In this document: positions 10,681-20,918 of the stretch, in pieces
Layout: the number at the start of each line of letters is the position of its first letter
Position numbering within the stretch: the stretch's first letter is position 1
DNA from: Polaromonas sp.
GTDB taxonomy: Bacteria > Pseudomonadota > Gammaproteobacteria > Burkholderiales > Burkholderiaceae_C
Direction of reading: 5' to 3'
Assembly (NCBI RefSeq): GCF_012927455.1
Contig: NZ_JABBPE010000015.1
Location: 310,001 to 374,000 of the forward strand
Length of the DNA stretch: 64,000 bases
Position numbers and translations under genes: made by a program
The notes under the pieces: generated by a model
Seen by the model: only the letters and a program-made list of their open reading frames with translations
Databases searched by the model: none
Told to the model about the DNA's origin: nothing

Positions 10681-12183
10681 ATGATTGACAAACTCAGTTG
10701 GGTCGCGGTTTTTCCCGATATCTTTCTCGTCACCATGGCTTGCATTATTTTGTTGGCCGATCTTGGGGTGAAATCGCCACGCCGCACCGGCACCTATGCC
10801 CTGACTTTGCTGACGCTGGGCGTGGTGGCGGTGATGGAAGCGGTTTACGCGCTGGGCGGCCAAACCTTCTACGGTTTTGGCAACATGGTGGTCAGCGACC
10901 CCATGGGCAATTGGCTCAAGTGTTTTTCCTGCATCGCGTTGATGGTCACGCTGGTCTACGGCCGGCCTTACGCCTTTGATCGCGGCATGCTGCGCGGCGG
11001 CGAATATTTCACGCTCAGCCTGTTTGCCCTGCTCGGCATGTTTGTGATGATCTCGGGGCACAACTTCCTGGTGCTTTATATGGGACTGGAGTTGCTGACA
11101 CTGTCCAGCTACGCACTGGTGGCCTTGCGCCGCGACCATGCGACCGCTACAGAGGCAGCCATGAAGTACTTTGTGTTGGGGGCCATGGCTTCGGGCTTTC
11201 TGCTTTACGGACTGTCCATGCTGTACGGCGCGACCGGGTCGCTGGACCTCAATGAAGTCTTTAACGCCATTGCCAGCCGTCAAGTCAATCATCAGGTGCT
11301 GGTATTTGGGCTGGTGTTCATCGTTGCAGGTCTGGCCTTCAAATTGGGCGCTGTGCCTTTTCATATGTGGCTGCCCGACGTTTACCAGGGCGCGCCCACA
11401 GCGGTGACGCTGCTGATAGGCGGCGCGCCGCAGCTCGCGGCCTTTGCCATCTGCATTCGCTTGCTGGTCGAAGGCCTGCTGCCGCTGGCGATTGACTGGC
11501 AGCAGATGCTGGCGCTGCTGGCCATCGGTTCCCTGCTGATCGGTAACCTGGCCGCAGTCGCCCAGACCAACCTCAAGCGCATGCTGGCGTTTTCAACGAT
11601 TTCGCAAATGGGCTTTTTGCTGCTCGGCCTGCTGGCCGGTGTCGTCAACGGCAACCAGATCAATACGGAATCAGCCTACAGCGCCTCCATGTTTTACGCC
11701 ATTACCTACGTGCTCACCACGCTGGGCGCGTTCGGCATCATCTTGCTGCTGGCACGTGCCGGACACGAGTCCGAGGAAATCGCCGATCTGGCCGGGCTGA
11801 ACCAGCGCAGTCCGCTGTATGCCGGCGTGATGGCCATCTGCATGTTTTCGCTGGGCGGCTTGCCGCCGCTGGTGGGCTTTTATGCCAAGCTGGCCGTCTT
11901 GCAGGCGCTCATTTCATCGCAGCAAACCAGCTATCTGGTGCTGGCCATTTTTGCCGTATTGATGTCGCTGATTGGCGCTTTCTACTACCTGCGCGTGGTC
12001 AAGGTGATGTACTTCGATGTGCCCCAGCGCCACAACGCCCAGCCAATCTCGGCCCCCGCCGATGCCAAGGTCGTGTTGGCAATCAATGGCGCGCTGATCC
12101 TGATCCTGGGCATCATGCCCGGCGGCCTGATGACCTTGTGCGCAGAATCGATCAGCAGCATCGTCCGGTCTCTGGGCAGCTAG
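10681..12183 (+). CDS. nuoN: NADH-quinone oxidoreductase subunit N (antiporter-like proton pump)
   Basis: 500 aa, antiporter-like membrane subunit. Conserved segments are [20 protein letters not shown] at about residues 221-240 and [16 protein letters not shown] at about 302-317. A 23-bp gap separates it from nuoM. It ends 10 bp before the DUF2818 gene, which is probably in the same transcript. Confidence 0.97.
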   Translation: MIDKLSWVAVFPDIFLVTMACIILLADLGVKSPRRTGTYALTLLTLGVVAVMEAVYALGGQTFYGFGNMVVSDPMGNWLKCFSCIALMVTLVYGRPYAFDRGMLRGGEYFTLSLFALLGMFVMISGHNFLVLYMGLELLTLSSYALVALRRDHATATEAAMKYFVLGAMASGFLLYGLSMLYGATGSLDLNEVFNAIASRQVNHQVLVFGLVFIVAGLAFKLGAVPFHMWLPDVYQGAPTAVTLLIGGAPQLAAFAICIRLLVEGLLPLAIDWQQMLALLAIGSLLIGNLAAVAQTNLKRMLAFSTISQMGFLLLGLLAGVVNGNQINTESAYSASMFYAITYVLTTLGAFGIILLLARAGHESEEIADLAGLNQRSPLYAGVMAICMFSLGGLPPLVGFYAKLAVLQALISSQQTSYLVLAIFAVLMSLIGAFYYLRVVKVMYFDVPQRHNAQPISAPADAKVVLAINGALILILGIMPGGLMTLCAESISSIVRSLGS

Positions 12184-12193
12184 CTTTCCCTTC

Positions 12194-12496
12194 ATGACGC
12201 AAACCGCTTCGGTCTGGCTGGTTGTGCTGCTGGCCCTGTTGCTGGCCAATCTGCCTTTTTTCAGCAAGCGCCTGTTCGCGGTGCTGGCGCTCAACACCCC
12301 TAAAAGCCTGGCGTTGCGGCTGGCAGAGCTTTTCGCCGGCTATCTTCTGGCAGGTGGATTCGGGCTGTACCTGGAGCAGCGCAACGGACAAATTGCGCCG
12401 CAGGGCTGGGAGTTCTACGCCATCACTGGCGCACTCTTCGTGACCTTTGCCTTTCCCGGTTTTACCTACCGATATCTGTTCAAGCACCGCACATGA
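12194..12496 (+). CDS. DUF2818 family small membrane protein
   Basis: 100 aa with an N-terminal helix (VWLVVLLALLLANLPFF) and two more hydrophobic segments. It matches my memory of the DUF2818 family, which lies directly after nuoN in many Burkholderiales. No reaction is known to me. Position in the nuo transcript suggests a link with complex I assembly or stability, but this is inference. It overlaps the next gene by 4 bases (ATGA). Confidence 0.85.
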   Translation: MTQTASVWLVVLLALLLANLPFFSKRLFAVLALNTPKSLALRLAELFAGYLLAGGFGLYLEQRNGQIAPQGWEFYAITGALFVTFAFPGFTYRYLFKHRT

Positions 12497-13107
12497 AACC
12501 CGCGCATGGTCCGGACGAGGCCAGCAAGCCAGATCATCCCCATCTGGTCGAGACCACGCTAGGCTCCCAGGAAATTCTCAAAGGCCATTTTCTGCAAGTA
12601 ATGCGCGATAGCGTCAAGCTGCCCGACGGCAGCCTGGCCACGCGCGAATACGTGGTTCACTCCGGAGCGGTGATGGTGGTGGCGCTGCTAGACGACGGCC
12701 GCCTCGTGCTGGAGCGTCAATTCCGTTATCCCATGCAGGCCGTCATGCTTGAATTCCCGGCCGGCAAGTTTGACCCAGGCGAAACTTCGCTGGCTTGTGC
12801 GCAACGAGAGCTGCGCGAAGAAACCGGTTACAGCGCGCGCGAATGGGCCAAAGCCGGCGTGCTGCACCCGGTAATTTCCTACTCCACCGAGTTCATCGAC
12901 ATTTGGTTTGCGCGTGGACTGACCCCGGGCCAGCGCAAGCTCGACGACGGTGAATTTTTGGACGTGTTCACCGCCACTCCGGCCGAGTTGCTGGCCTGGT
13001 GCGCTAACGGTCAGGTGACTGACGCGAAGACACTGACTGGCATGCTGTGGCTGCAAAACGTGTTGTCAGGCGTATGGACATTGGATTGGCAGCCCGCTGC
13101 GCTGTAG
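12493..13107 (+). CDS. Nudix hydrolase, ADP-ribose pyrophosphatase type
   Basis: 204 aa. It hydrolyses nucleoside diphosphate compounds, probably ADP-ribose. The Nudix box is complete at residues 91-113: GKFDPGE, then RELREETGY, with the metal-binding glutamates in place. The preceding EFPAGK motif is typical of the ADP-ribose branch. It starts inside the stop of the DUF2818 gene, so it is translationally coupled to the end of the nuo operon. The exact substrate cannot be told from sequence alone. Confidence 0.9.
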   Translation: MKPAHGPDEASKPDHPHLVETTLGSQEILKGHFLQVMRDSVKLPDGSLATREYVVHSGAVMVVALLDDGRLVLERQFRYPMQAVMLEFPAGKFDPGETSLACAQRELREETGYSAREWAKAGVLHPVISYSTEFIDIWFARGLTPGQRKLDDGEFLDVFTATPAELLAWCANGQVTDAKTLTGMLWLQNVLSGVWTLDWQPAAL

Positions 13108-13128
13108 CGCCCTCGCGATAATCTGCCT

Positions 13129-13665
13129 ATGAAAGTCCTAAATCTCCAGTGTTCGCAGCAGCATTCGTTTGAAGGCTGGTTCGCGTCCGAGGACGACTTT
13201 GTGGCACAACTGTCGCGCGGCCTGATCGAGTGCCCGTTGTGTGCCGACAAAAGCATTTACAAAATGCCCAGCGCGCCGCGTCTCAATTTTGGCGCACAGC
13301 AAAGCCAGGGCGCACCCGGCACCGGCAGCCAGGAGTCGCCACCAACCACGTCATCCACGCCGGCCGGTGCGCCCAAGGGCGCTGTCGCTTTAGACCGCGC
13401 TACCGATGCTGGGGCGGGCAACCCGGCCGGCGCAAGCCCTGCCGCGCAGGCCGCCTTCCTCAAGGCCTTGCGCCATGTGGTGGCCCACACCGAAGACGTC
13501 GGGGAGCAGTTCGCCCAGGAAGCGCGCCGCATGCACTACGGCGAGGTGAGAGCGCGCAGCATTCGCGGCCAGGCCAGTGCGCGGGAAGCTGTGGAGCTGC
13601 TGGAGGAAGGCATTGATGTGATGCCCTTGCCGCTGCCTGCGGCGCTGAAAGAGACGCTGCAGTAG
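13129..13665 (+). CDS. DUF1178 family protein
   Basis: 178 aa. The N terminus has a zinc-ribbon-like arrangement: MKVLNLQC (C8), FEGWF, then ECPLC (C35, C38), followed by KMPSAPRLN, which is the DUF1178 signature. A low-complexity Gly/Ala/Thr/Pro linker covers residues about 55-105, then a helical C-terminal domain with HTEDVGEQFAQEARRMHYGE. The function is unknown. It is the last gene of the rightward nuo-associated run. Confidence 0.88.
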   Translation: MKVLNLQCSQQHSFEGWFASEDDFVAQLSRGLIECPLCADKSIYKMPSAPRLNFGAQQSQGAPGTGSQESPPTTSSTPAGAPKGAVALDRATDAGAGNPAGASPAAQAAFLKALRHVVAHTEDVGEQFAQEARRMHYGEVRARSIRGQASAREAVELLEEGIDVMPLPLPAALKETLQ

Positions 13666-13721
13666 GGCGCGCTTGGGGTCTGCTGCCCATTTACCTGCGT
13701 CTGGCCAAACGCCGCCAAGAC

Positions 13722-13770
13722 GCTATTAATTTGATAGCTACTAACGCACGTATATAAAGGGCTGTAGGAC
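13722..13770 (+). repeat. Family A repeat copy
   Basis: Reads GCTATTAATTTGATAGCTAC, then an ACGCACGTATATAAAGGGCT arm. Matches the family A plan: a GCTAT/ATAGC hairpin followed by a second GCCC/GGGC-like arm. Confidence 0.75.
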
Positions 13771-13881
13771 TTTTATACCTGAAAGACGGCTGTCGTTGGG
13801 GGCGCAAGATCAGCCAATCAACAGCTCACCGGTCCAGCCGACAAGGCGTGAAACGACCATTCCTCAGCATTAAAACGGCTG

Positions 13882-13925
13882 CCAGCCCAATAGATACGGG
13901 CGCTAGCAGCTATTAAAACAGGAGT
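13882..13925 (-). repeat. Family A repeat copy
   Basis: On the + strand it reads CAGCCCAATAGATACGGGCG followed by CTAGCAGCTATTAAAACAGG, the reverse orientation of family A. Confidence 0.8.
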
Positions 13926-13987
13926 AGGTGGTTTGCTGCCTCGATGCCGCCCGTCGATAGAGCCGGGCAGCACCGATCCGATCAAGC

Positions 13988-16966
13988 CTATTTAAGCAAC
14001 GGAATATTCCCATTCAAAAGCGAGTCGCGCCGCGTACTCAGGTCGCGCCCATGGCGAACGGCCGGATAGGGCGTGCCGTTGAGGCCCTTCCACAGTGCGC
14101 GGTTGTAGCGCGGCTCGTCCAGCGCGTCTTCACGCTCGAAGTTCTGCCCCGCCATGGCCTTGACCCAGTAGTTGGCGTCGCCGCGCGGCCTGGAATGGGC
14201 CACCACTGATTTGGTCAGCGGCAGGCTGTTCTCGGCGGTCCGGGTGGGCAGCGGCAGTTGCGTCGTGCGCAGCACTTCGGGCACGATGGCCCGATAGGTC
14301 CAGGGGCGCGCCACATCGTCAAACACGTCCAGCATCGGTTCGGCCAGGCCGTCGGTAATACCCATGGGTGTGATGCCGAGCACGCTCTGGATGGTGCGCA
14401 CCGCGTTGACCGTGGTGTAGCGTTTGGAGACAACCGCACCGCCCTGTTTCACGAACGGCCCCGCGAAGAAGACGATGCTGCGGTGCGCGTCCACGTGGTC
14501 CGGCCCGTTCTGGGCGTCGTCTTCAATCACCACGATCAGCGTGTCGTCCTTGAAGCGGCTGTTAGCCACTTTCTCTACCAGCAGGCCGACCGCGTAGTCG
14601 TTGTCGGCCATCTGCGTGTCGGGCGTGTTCACACCGAACTTCGCCGTGCCGAAATTACCGAAGTGGTCGTGCGGGAAACGCACAAAGGAAAGATTCGGCA
14701 GCTTCCCATGGGCTGCGTACTGATCGAACTCGCGTTCCCACTCCTTGAACAGATAGAAGTCGGCATTGTCCTGGTCGTAGCCGCGGAAGAACAGGTCGGT
14801 GTTGTCGCGCAGACCAGCCTTGGTCGGCACGGCTTGCTTCACACCGTCCGCAAACGGCGTGGCCGTCACGGCGTTGATGTTGTCCACATAGATGCCGTAG
14901 TTGCGCACGGTGAGGCCGGCGCGCAGCGCGCCGTCCCACAGGTAGCCCAAGCCCGCGGCGCCTTCCACGTCGGGCGCAGCCACGTCGGCCGTGCCGGGCA
15001 GCAGGTCCGCATCGTTTGGCAGCGCGGGATTAAGTGCCAGTCGCTCGGCCAGCGTGGGCAGGCCGACGTTGATGTTGCGGTTATCGCCTTCCCAGTCATA
15101 GGTAAAACTCCGGCGGCCACCGTAGGCCACCGGCACCGTCTTTTCGGTGTAGTCAGTGGTGCGTCCGGCGGTGGTCCAGTTCCAGCCGTCACCGCTGACT
15201 TCACCGCTGTCGAGAAAGTTGTCCAGCGTCACGAAGTTGCTCGCCAGCCGGTGGTGGTTCGGCGTTGTCGCAGCGCCGAAAACCGCCAGCCGCGGGTCGC
15301 CGTTGCCCTTAGGCAGGTCACCCAGCACCTGGTCGTAGGTGCGGTTTTCCTTGATGACGTAGATCACATGCTTGATCTGGCCGCGCATGCGAGCCAGCTT
15401 TGCTTCATTGCGGTCGCCGCCGACGGTTTTTGGAAAGTAATTGTTCTTGGCCACCTGCCAGGTCAGGCTCGCCAGTTCAGCGCCGGATGGCATGGGAATG
15501 GACAAGAAGCCCGCCTTGGTTTGCTGCCAGACGTACTGATTGGCGGCGTTACAGTTGTTTTGTGAGCCGGCTGCAATCGAGTTGGAATCGCGGCATGCAG
15601 CCGGGTTGGGCCCGGCATTGCTTTTGCCGTTGACGACGTAGACTCTGGCGCCGTCGCGGCTCAGGCTCACTGAGTTCGGGTAGCGGCCGGTCGGGATCAG
15701 GCCGACCACGCGATTGCGCACCTTGCTGCGCTCGGCGCGGCCATCAGCAAGCTTTTCACTGTCGTCTTTATCTTTTTCCTCTTTGTCTTCTTTGTCCTTC
15801 GCCAGCTTGATCACGGCAACCGAATTGGAGCCGCCGTTGGTGACCAGCAGAAAGCGCTCGTCCGGGGTCAACGCCAGGCTGTTCGGGTTGCTGCCCTTGA
15901 GGCGCTTCGGGTTTTCAAACACGTCCTTGGGCGCGGTCGTCGCGAACTCCGCGACCACCTTGTCCGAGGCGGTGTCTATGGTTGACACGGTGTCGGTGTT
16001 GCCGTTGGCCACGAACAGCAGGCTCTGGTCCTTGTTCAGCAGCGCCTTATTAGGCTGCCCACCAACGCGGATGCGGCGCAGCACTGCGAGGCGATCGATA
16101 TCGATGGCCACCACCTCACGGTCGCGTTGGCTGGTCACGTAGGCTTTGCTGTTGCCCTGGATCGCGACCCAGAATGGATAGGAACCGCCCGGCTTGCCGC
16201 GGTCTGCGGAGTTGATCTTGCCGGGACGCAAGTCAAGCTCGGCCAGCTTGGTGCGTGTGGTGAGGTCGACCACGCTGATGCTGTCGTTCTCATGGTTGGC
16301 GACGACCAGGCGCGTGCCGGCGGCGTTGACGGCAAGGCCCGCAGCGTTGGGCCGGTTGTTGATCGACAGGCCGCCAAGGTTGCCGGCGCCTGTGGAGGCA
16401 TGCCCCAGTGCCACGGCGGCCACTTCGGCCCATGCACCGCCTGCCTGGGCGTAAATGTGGACGTTGTCGTCGCGGCCGCCGGAGACATAGAACTCCTTGC
16501 CGTTCGGGTTCCAGGCCATGCCGACGAAGGTGTTGGGCACCTGCAGCACCTGGCGCTTCACCGGGGTCTGGCCTGAGATGTCGTAGACGAAGACGTATTC
16601 GTTGGACTCGGCCGCGATGCGCTTGCCGGCCACATCGTTGTTGCGGTTGTAGCCGCTCGTCAGCACCAGCAAGGTCTTGCCGTCGGGGCTGGTCACGCTG
16701 GTGACCGCCTGGCCTGCGACGAAATCGGGGCGGCTCGCAAGGTCAGGGTTCAAGGGCTGGAACAGCGCGCCACGGGCCAGCGCTGGCGTGATCTCGACAC
16801 CTGTTGGAATGCTCTCGCCCTTGACCAGGTTGCCCTGGTAGCGGTTGAATTCGGCCTCGTTGGCAAGGCTGGCGACAGGTGCAAGCAAAAAGCCGCTGGC
16901 GCACAACAGCGAAAGTACCCCGCGCTGAAGCGGCACATCGCCGCGAACATTGAGTTTGGAATCCAT
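13988..16966 (-). CDS. Secreted beta-propeller / alkaline-phosphatase-like phosphoesterase fusion
   Basis: 992 aa. A signal peptide (SLLCASGFLLAPVASLA) follows a charged N terminus. Residues about 40-470 are a YVTN/YncE-type beta-propeller with repeats such as VVANHENDSISVVDL and LFVANGNTDTVSTID. Residues about 530-900 are a phosphoesterase of the phospholipase C / acid phosphatase superfamily, with VIKENRTYDQVLGDLP near 533 and the metal-site segment IEDDAQNGPDHVDAHRS near 810. The start at 16966 is chosen over the longer frame (17047) because AGGAG lies 8 bases upstream and it gives a clean signal peptide. A K/D/E-rich insert (about residues 385-405) interrupts the propeller. The substrate is unknown. 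Confidence 0.88.
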   Translation of the reverse strand: MDSKLNVRGDVPLQRGVLSLLCASGFLLAPVASLANEAEFNRYQGNLVKGESIPTGVEITPALARGALFQPLNPDLASRPDFVAGQAVTSVTSPDGKTLLVLTSGYNRNNDVAGKRIAAESNEYVFVYDISGQTPVKRQVLQVPNTFVGMAWNPNGKEFYVSGGRDDNVHIYAQAGGAWAEVAAVALGHASTGAGNLGGLSINNRPNAAGLAVNAAGTRLVVANHENDSISVVDLTTRTKLAELDLRPGKINSADRGKPGGSYPFWVAIQGNSKAYVTSQRDREVVAIDIDRLAVLRRIRVGGQPNKALLNKDQSLLFVANGNTDTVSTIDTASDKVVAEFATTAPKDVFENPKRLKGSNPNSLALTPDERFLLVTNGGSNSVAVIKLAKDKEDKEEKDKDDSEKLADGRAERSKVRNRVVGLIPTGRYPNSVSLSRDGARVYVVNGKSNAGPNPAACRDSNSIAAGSQNNCNAANQYVWQQTKAGFLSIPMPSGAELASLTWQVAKNNYFPKTVGGDRNEAKLARMRGQIKHVIYVIKENRTYDQVLGDLPKGNGDPRLAVFGAATTPNHHRLASNFVTLDNFLDSGEVSGDGWNWTTAGRTTDYTEKTVPVAYGGRRSFTYDWEGDNRNINVGLPTLAERLALNPALPNDADLLPGTADVAAPDVEGAAGLGYLWDGALRAGLTVRNYGIYVDNINAVTATPFADGVKQAVPTKAGLRDNTDLFFRGYDQDNADFYLFKEWEREFDQYAAHGKLPNLSFVRFPHDHFGNFGTAKFGVNTPDTQMADNDYAVGLLVEKVANSRFKDDTLIVVIEDDAQNGPDHVDAHRSIVFFAGPFVKQGGAVVSKRYTTVNAVRTIQSVLGITPMGITDGLAEPMLDVFDDVARPWTYRAIVPEVLRTTQLPLPTRTAENSLPLTKSVVAHSRPRGDANYWVKAMAGQNFEREDALDEPRYNRALWKGLNGTPYPAVRHGRDLSTRRDSLLNGNIPLLK

Positions 16967-17484
16967 ACAAATCACTCCTACGAAGTTGAGGCAAGAATGC
17001 CAAAACGCAGCCGATATGGGAACGAAGCGGCACCGCTGTGATGCCACGACAAGCGGTCATCGCAGATTAGGAGGGCGAGATGTCAGTCGCGTGACTTGTG
17101 TGGAGCGAGGAGGATGATGGCTGGGCATTTGAGACCAACGCCAGTGGGTGTCGGCTTGTCGCTGAAAGACAGCCTCCTGCGGGAGGCGCGCGTGCAGAAA
17201 GTGCCGTTGCAAGTGGCACGCTGCCAGCAAGGCGTGGCGCGTTATAAATTACCAAAAATTACAAGAAGCGCAGCTGCCAAGTGCGTGAAAAAACAGATTT
17301 CCTCAAGACGTCGCTGATGCACTTGGCCCACCTCAGCCGAACCCGTCACCGCTGCCGATGTAAATTCCAGCGGTTTTCAAGCAGGCTTACATGCTATAAA
17401 AGTGATAGCTACTAACGCCTTCAGGAAGCCGGCCCCGGCGAAAAGAGCTTGAAACTCTCAGCAGCGCCGGTGATCGAGGCTTCG
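16967..17484. other. Intergenic region, no gene recognised
   Basis: About 520 bp upstream of the phosphoesterase gene. It must hold the leftward promoter. No convincing open frame is seen on either strand. A half copy of repeat family A lies at 17392-17419. Confidence 0.5.
17392..17419 (+). repeat. Family A repeat, half copy
   Basis: TGCTATAAAAGTGATAGCTA then CTAACGCC. Only the first hairpin of the family is kept. Confidence 0.65.
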
Positions 17485-17618
17485 CTGGCCAGCAATCTTG
17501 GGAACGGTCACGCCGGCGGCGTTAGCGATCACGTCGGGCAGCACCAGGACATTGCGCTCCTTCAAAATGTCGACGGCTGCGGGCGTGGTCGGGCCATTGG
17601 CGCCTTCCATGATCGCGG
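17485..17618 (-). pseudogene. Glutamate dehydrogenase gene fragment
   Basis: The minus strand translates, without a start, as [20 protein letters not shown] then [17 protein letters not shown]. This is the conserved Glu/Leu/Phe/Val dehydrogenase segment around the dinucleotide domain ([12 protein letters not shown]...[13 protein letters not shown]). After GVTV the family should continue SYFEW, but here it changes to [14 protein letters not shown] and stops. Only about 37 residues of a roughly 430-residue enzyme remain, directly downstream of the cheV stop. It is therefore a remnant of a deletion or a recombination scar. Confidence 0.8.
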
Positions 17619-17620
17619 GG

Positions 17621-18574
17621 CTAGCGGCGTGACAACACTTCCGTCAGGACGGCGGCCAGTTCATCGGCGGCAAATTTGGCGATGTAGGCGTCGGCCCCCA
17701 CGCTCTTGACGTGGTTTTCATTGGCCGCACCGGTCAATGACGAGTGGATGACGACGGGCAGGGTTTTGAAACGTGCGTCGCCCTTGATGTTTCGCGTCAG
17801 GGTAAATCCGTCCATTTCGGGCATCTCCAGATCGGTGAGGATCAACGCCACTTTGTCGCGCACCGTCTTGCCTTCGGCCACCGCCTCGTCGGAAATGGCC
17901 TGTAGCCGCTCCCAGGCCTCCTTGCCGGTCCGGGTCATGATGAAGGGCACGCCCATGGACTTGAGCCCTTCCTCGATCATCGAGCGGGCCAGGGCGGAGT
18001 CGTCGGCCGCCAGCACCACGGTGCCCGCAGGCAGGCTAACCTGGATACCCGAGCCGATGGTGGTCATCTGGTTTTGCGCGGGCATCACGTCGCGCAATAT
18101 CTGTTCGACATCGAGCACCTGGGCCAGCCGGGTGTTTTCTGCAGCGCCGTCAAGCCGGGCAATGCTGGTGACCAGCCCGCCGCCATGACCTTCGGCCGAC
18201 AGCACCTGCTCCCATTCGACGCGCACGATTTCACTAACTTCCTCAACGGCAAAGGCCTGGGTGCTGCGCGCGAACTCGGTGACCAGCAGGATGGCCAGGC
18301 CATTGCTGGGTTTGCAGCCGACCACCGACGACAGGTTGATGACCGGGATGATCTGGCCGCGCACGTTGGCCACGCCCATCACATGGGCAGATGCATTGGC
18401 CATGCTGGTGATGGGCGGCATGACCAGGATTTCACGCACCTTGAACACATTGATGCCGAACAGCTCCCGGTTTCCAGAGTTTGCAGCTTCCCCCAGCCGG
18501 AACAGCAACAATTCGAACTGGTTGCTTGACGTCAGGTTGGTGCGTTCGTCAATTTCTTGAAGCGCCGGTTTCAT
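17621..18574 (-). CDS. cheV: Chemotaxis coupling protein CheV (CheW-REC)
   Basis: 317 aa. The N-terminal CheW-like domain (about residues 15-165, with [11 protein letters not shown] and [15 protein letters not shown]) couples chemoreceptors to CheA. The C-terminal receiver domain (about 185-317) has the acidic pair in [10 protein letters not shown], the phospho-acceptor Asp in [12 protein letters not shown] and the Lys near YIAKF. The ATG at 18574 has GAGG about 9 bases upstream; the longer frame to 18652 is less likely. No other chemotaxis genes are nearby. It is immediately followed by the glutamate dehydrogenase fragment. Confidence 0.92.
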   Translation of the reverse strand: MKPALQEIDERTNLTSSNQFELLLFRLGEAANSGNRELFGINVFKVREILVMPPITSMANASAHVMGVANVRGQIIPVINLSSVVGCKPSNGLAILLVTEFARSTQAFAVEEVSEIVRVEWEQVLSAEGHGGGLVTSIARLDGAAENTRLAQVLDVEQILRDVMPAQNQMTTIGSGIQVSLPAGTVVLAADDSALARSMIEEGLKSMGVPFIMTRTGKEAWERLQAISDEAVAEGKTVRDKVALILTDLEMPEMDGFTLTRNIKGDARFKTLPVVIHSSLTGAANENHVKSVGADAYIAKFAADELAAVLTEVLSRR

Positions 18575-18773
18575 GGATGCTTGCCTCTTGCTAATGGTGA
18601 ATGGGTTGACGCATGCCGACCGCGCATACATCTGGCAATTTAACTCGATCAAGCCGCGCGGATGCCGTCATGAGTGGCTCCAATCCTGCGCACATCCGTC
18701 TTAACTTGGGGGCCGTTTTATGCTAAGGACTGGGGGTTCCGCCTGCCTGGTCCTGCCGCAGGGGGCGGGCCGG

Positions 18774-20576
18774 TCAGGCGTTGAACTGCAGTGCCGCCAG
18801 CCGCGCGTAAATGCCGCCCTGGCGCACCAGCTCGGCGTGGTTGCCTTCTTCCACCAGCCGGCCGTGGTCCAGCACCAGGATGCGGTCGGCTTGCTGCACG
18901 GTCGCCAGCCTGTGGGCAATCACCAGCGTGGTGCGGCCTTTCATGGCCGACTCCAGCGCCGCCTGCACCATGCGTTCGCTCTCGGCGTCCAGCGCGCTGG
19001 TGGCTTCGTCCAGCAGCAGCAGCGGCGGGTTTTTCAGCATCGCCCGCGCAATCGCAATGCGCTGGCGCTGGCCACCCGACAGGCGTACGCCGCGCTCGCC
19101 CAGAAAAGTGGCGTAGCCCTCGGGCAGAGCGGTGATGAACTCGTGCGCAAACGCCGCTTGTGCCGCAGCCTTCACTTCCTCGTCACTGGCGCCAGGCTTG
19201 CCGTAGCGGATGTTTTCCAGCGCGCTGGTCGAGAAAATCACCGCGTCCTGCGGCACGATGCCTATGCGCTGGCGCAAGTCGGTCAGCGCCATTTCGCGCG
19301 TAGTAACGCCGTCCAGCTCGATGCGGCCAGCGGCCGGATCGTAAAAGCGCAGCAGCAGCTGAAACACCGTGCTCTTGCCGGCACCGCTAGGGCCCACAAT
19401 CGCGACAGTTTCACCGGGCGCCACGCGCATGCTGAAATTGCTCAACGCGGCTTGCGCCGGGCGCGATGGGTAGTGAAACGTCACTGCTTCTAAATCGATA
19501 GCGCTTCCCGCCCGTATGACGGGGGCTACAGCCGGATTTGAGGGTGAAACTACAGGCGAGCGGCTGCCCAGCAGCTCCATCAGCCTTTCGGTGGCGCCGG
19601 CCGCCCGCAGCAAGTCACCGTACACCTCGCCCAGCACCGCAAACGCGCTCGCCAGAATAATCACGTAAACCACCGTCTGCCCCAGGTGACCGGCCGTGAT
19701 GTCGCCGCGCATGACCGCCTGCGTGCCCTGGTACAGCCCCCACAGCAGCGCACCCGACGTGGCAATGATGATGAAGGCCACCAGCACCGAACGCGCCCGC
19801 GTGCGCCGCACCGCTACCTTGAAGGCGCTGCCTGTCGACAGGTCAAAGCGGGCAGACTCGCGCGCCTCGGCGGTATAGCTTTGCACCACCGGAATGGCGT
19901 TCAGCACTTCGGCGGCAATCGCGCTGGAGTCGGCCACTCGGTCCTGGCTGGCGCGCGACAGCTTTCGCACGCGCCGCCCAAACCACAGGCTGGGCAGCAC
20001 GATCAGCACCAAAATCCCCAGCACCTGCACCATCACATAAGGGTTGGTCCAGACCAGCATGGCCAGCGCGCCCACGCCCATCACCGCGTTACGCAGGCCC
20101 ATGCTCAGCGACGAGCCCACAACCGCCTGCACCAGCGTGGTGTCCGTCGTCAGGCGCGACAGCACCTCGCCGGTCTGCGTCGTTTCAAAAAACTCCGGGC
20201 TCTGCTTGAGCACATGCGCATACACCGCGTTGCGCAGGTCAGCGGTCACCCGCTCGCCGAGCCAGCTCACCAGATAAAACCGGCCCGCCGAAAAAAGGCC
20301 CAACGCCACCGCCACCGCAAACAACGTCACAAAGTGCTCGCGCAGCGCCATCAGCTGCGTGCCCTTGGCCGCGTCGCTGCCACCCCCGGCTGTAACTCCG
20401 CTAACCAGCCCGCCATCAATCAGGCTGCGCAAGGCCAGCGGGAAAATCAGCGTGGCCACTGCCGCCAGCACCAGAAACAGAATGGCCAGCGCAATGCGGC
20501 CCCGGTAAGGCCGCAAAAACGGCAGCAGCCCCGAAAGAGACTTGGGGCTTTGGGCTTTGGCGCGATCAGTGGGCAT
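18774..20576 (-). CDS. MsbA-like ABC exporter, fused permease and ATPase
   Basis: 600 aa half transporter. Six membrane helices occupy about residues 15-330, then the ATPase: Walker [10 protein letters not shown] near 392, signature LSGGQRQR near 498, Walker [13 protein letters not shown] near 517 and the switch His in VIAHRL. It belongs to the lipid/drug exporter branch, close to the MsbA-related family; the substrate is not known. A degenerate family A repeat encodes part of the linker between the two domains (about residues 347-364, [15 protein letters not shown]). Confidence 0.9.
   Translation of the reverse strand: MPTDRAKAQSPKSLSGLLPFLRPYRGRIALAILFLVLAAVATLIFPLALRSLIDGGLVSGVTAGGGSDAAKGTQLMALREHFVTLFAVAVALGLFSAGRFYLVSWLGERVTADLRNAVYAHVLKQSPEFFETTQTGEVLSRLTTDTTLVQAVVGSSLSMGLRNAVMGVGALAMLVWTNPYVMVQVLGILVLIVLPSLWFGRRVRKLSRASQDRVADSSAIAAEVLNAIPVVQSYTAEARESARFDLSTGSAFKVAVRRTRARSVLVAFIIIATSGALLWGLYQGTQAVMRGDITAGHLGQTVVYVIILASAFAVLGEVYGDLLRAAGATERLMELLGSRSPVVSPSNPAVAPVIRAGSAIDLEAVTFHYPSRPAQAALSNFSMRVAPGETVAIVGPSGAGKSTVFQLLLRFYDPAAGRIELDGVTTREMALTDLRQRIGIVPQDAVIFSTSALENIRYGKPGASDEEVKAAAQAAFAHEFITALPEGYATFLGERGVRLSGGQRQRIAIARAMLKNPPLLLLDEATSALDAESERMVQAALESAMKGRTTLVIAHRLATVQQADRILVLDHGRLVEEGNHAELVRQGGIYARLAALQFNA
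19485..19535 (+). repeat. Family A repeat copy inside the ABC exporter gene
   Basis: TGCTTCTAAATCGATAGCGC, CCGCCCGTATGACGGGGGCT, ACAGCC. Degenerate but with both arms. In frame in the linker between membrane and ATPase domains. Confidence 0.65.
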
Positions 20577-20647
20577 GGAGGGGAGGGTAGGGTTGCGTGG
20601 AGCGAAGAACGAACAGCCCGATTTTGGCTGTTTAGGGTGTAAAAATG

Positions 20648-20692
20648 CCTGTAGCCCTTAAAGGACGGGTGCAAGAAGCTATCAAATAAGGA
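20648..20692 (-). repeat. Family A repeat copy
   Basis: CTGTAGCCCTTAAAGGACGG then GTGCAAGAAGCTATCAAATA. Well conserved, reverse orientation. Confidence 0.85.
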
Positions 20693-20918
20693 GCAACCAA
20701 AAGGGTGATTGAAGGGTGATAAGAAACATCATTGAAAGAGCCGGGAGTGCGCGGCGCCGGCGGTTTTTCACGAACAGCGGGGGGAATTGGGTCCAGTCAT
20801 TATGAAAGAAACAGCCGCTGACTCGCGGGTTTGCCAATGGGGGGCGCAACCGCGGCCATACCAGTTCACTCGAAGCCCGAGGTTCAGCTGCCTCAGTTGT
20901 CCCAAGTCTCCCAGGTAG

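Larger units (their letters stand above)
13666..13987. other. Intergenic region with two family A repeats
   Basis: 322 bp between convergent genes. It holds two family A copies in opposite orientation (13722-13770 and 13882-13925), and I see no coding region. The paired repeats may act as bidirectional terminators, but there is no classic stem plus T-run. Confidence 0.6.

Noticed and set aside
14258-15565. 435-codon open frame on the + strand
   Set aside because: It lies entirely opposite the phosphoesterase gene, has His/Arg/Gly-rich composition typical of antisense frames in high-GC DNA, and no ribosome site.
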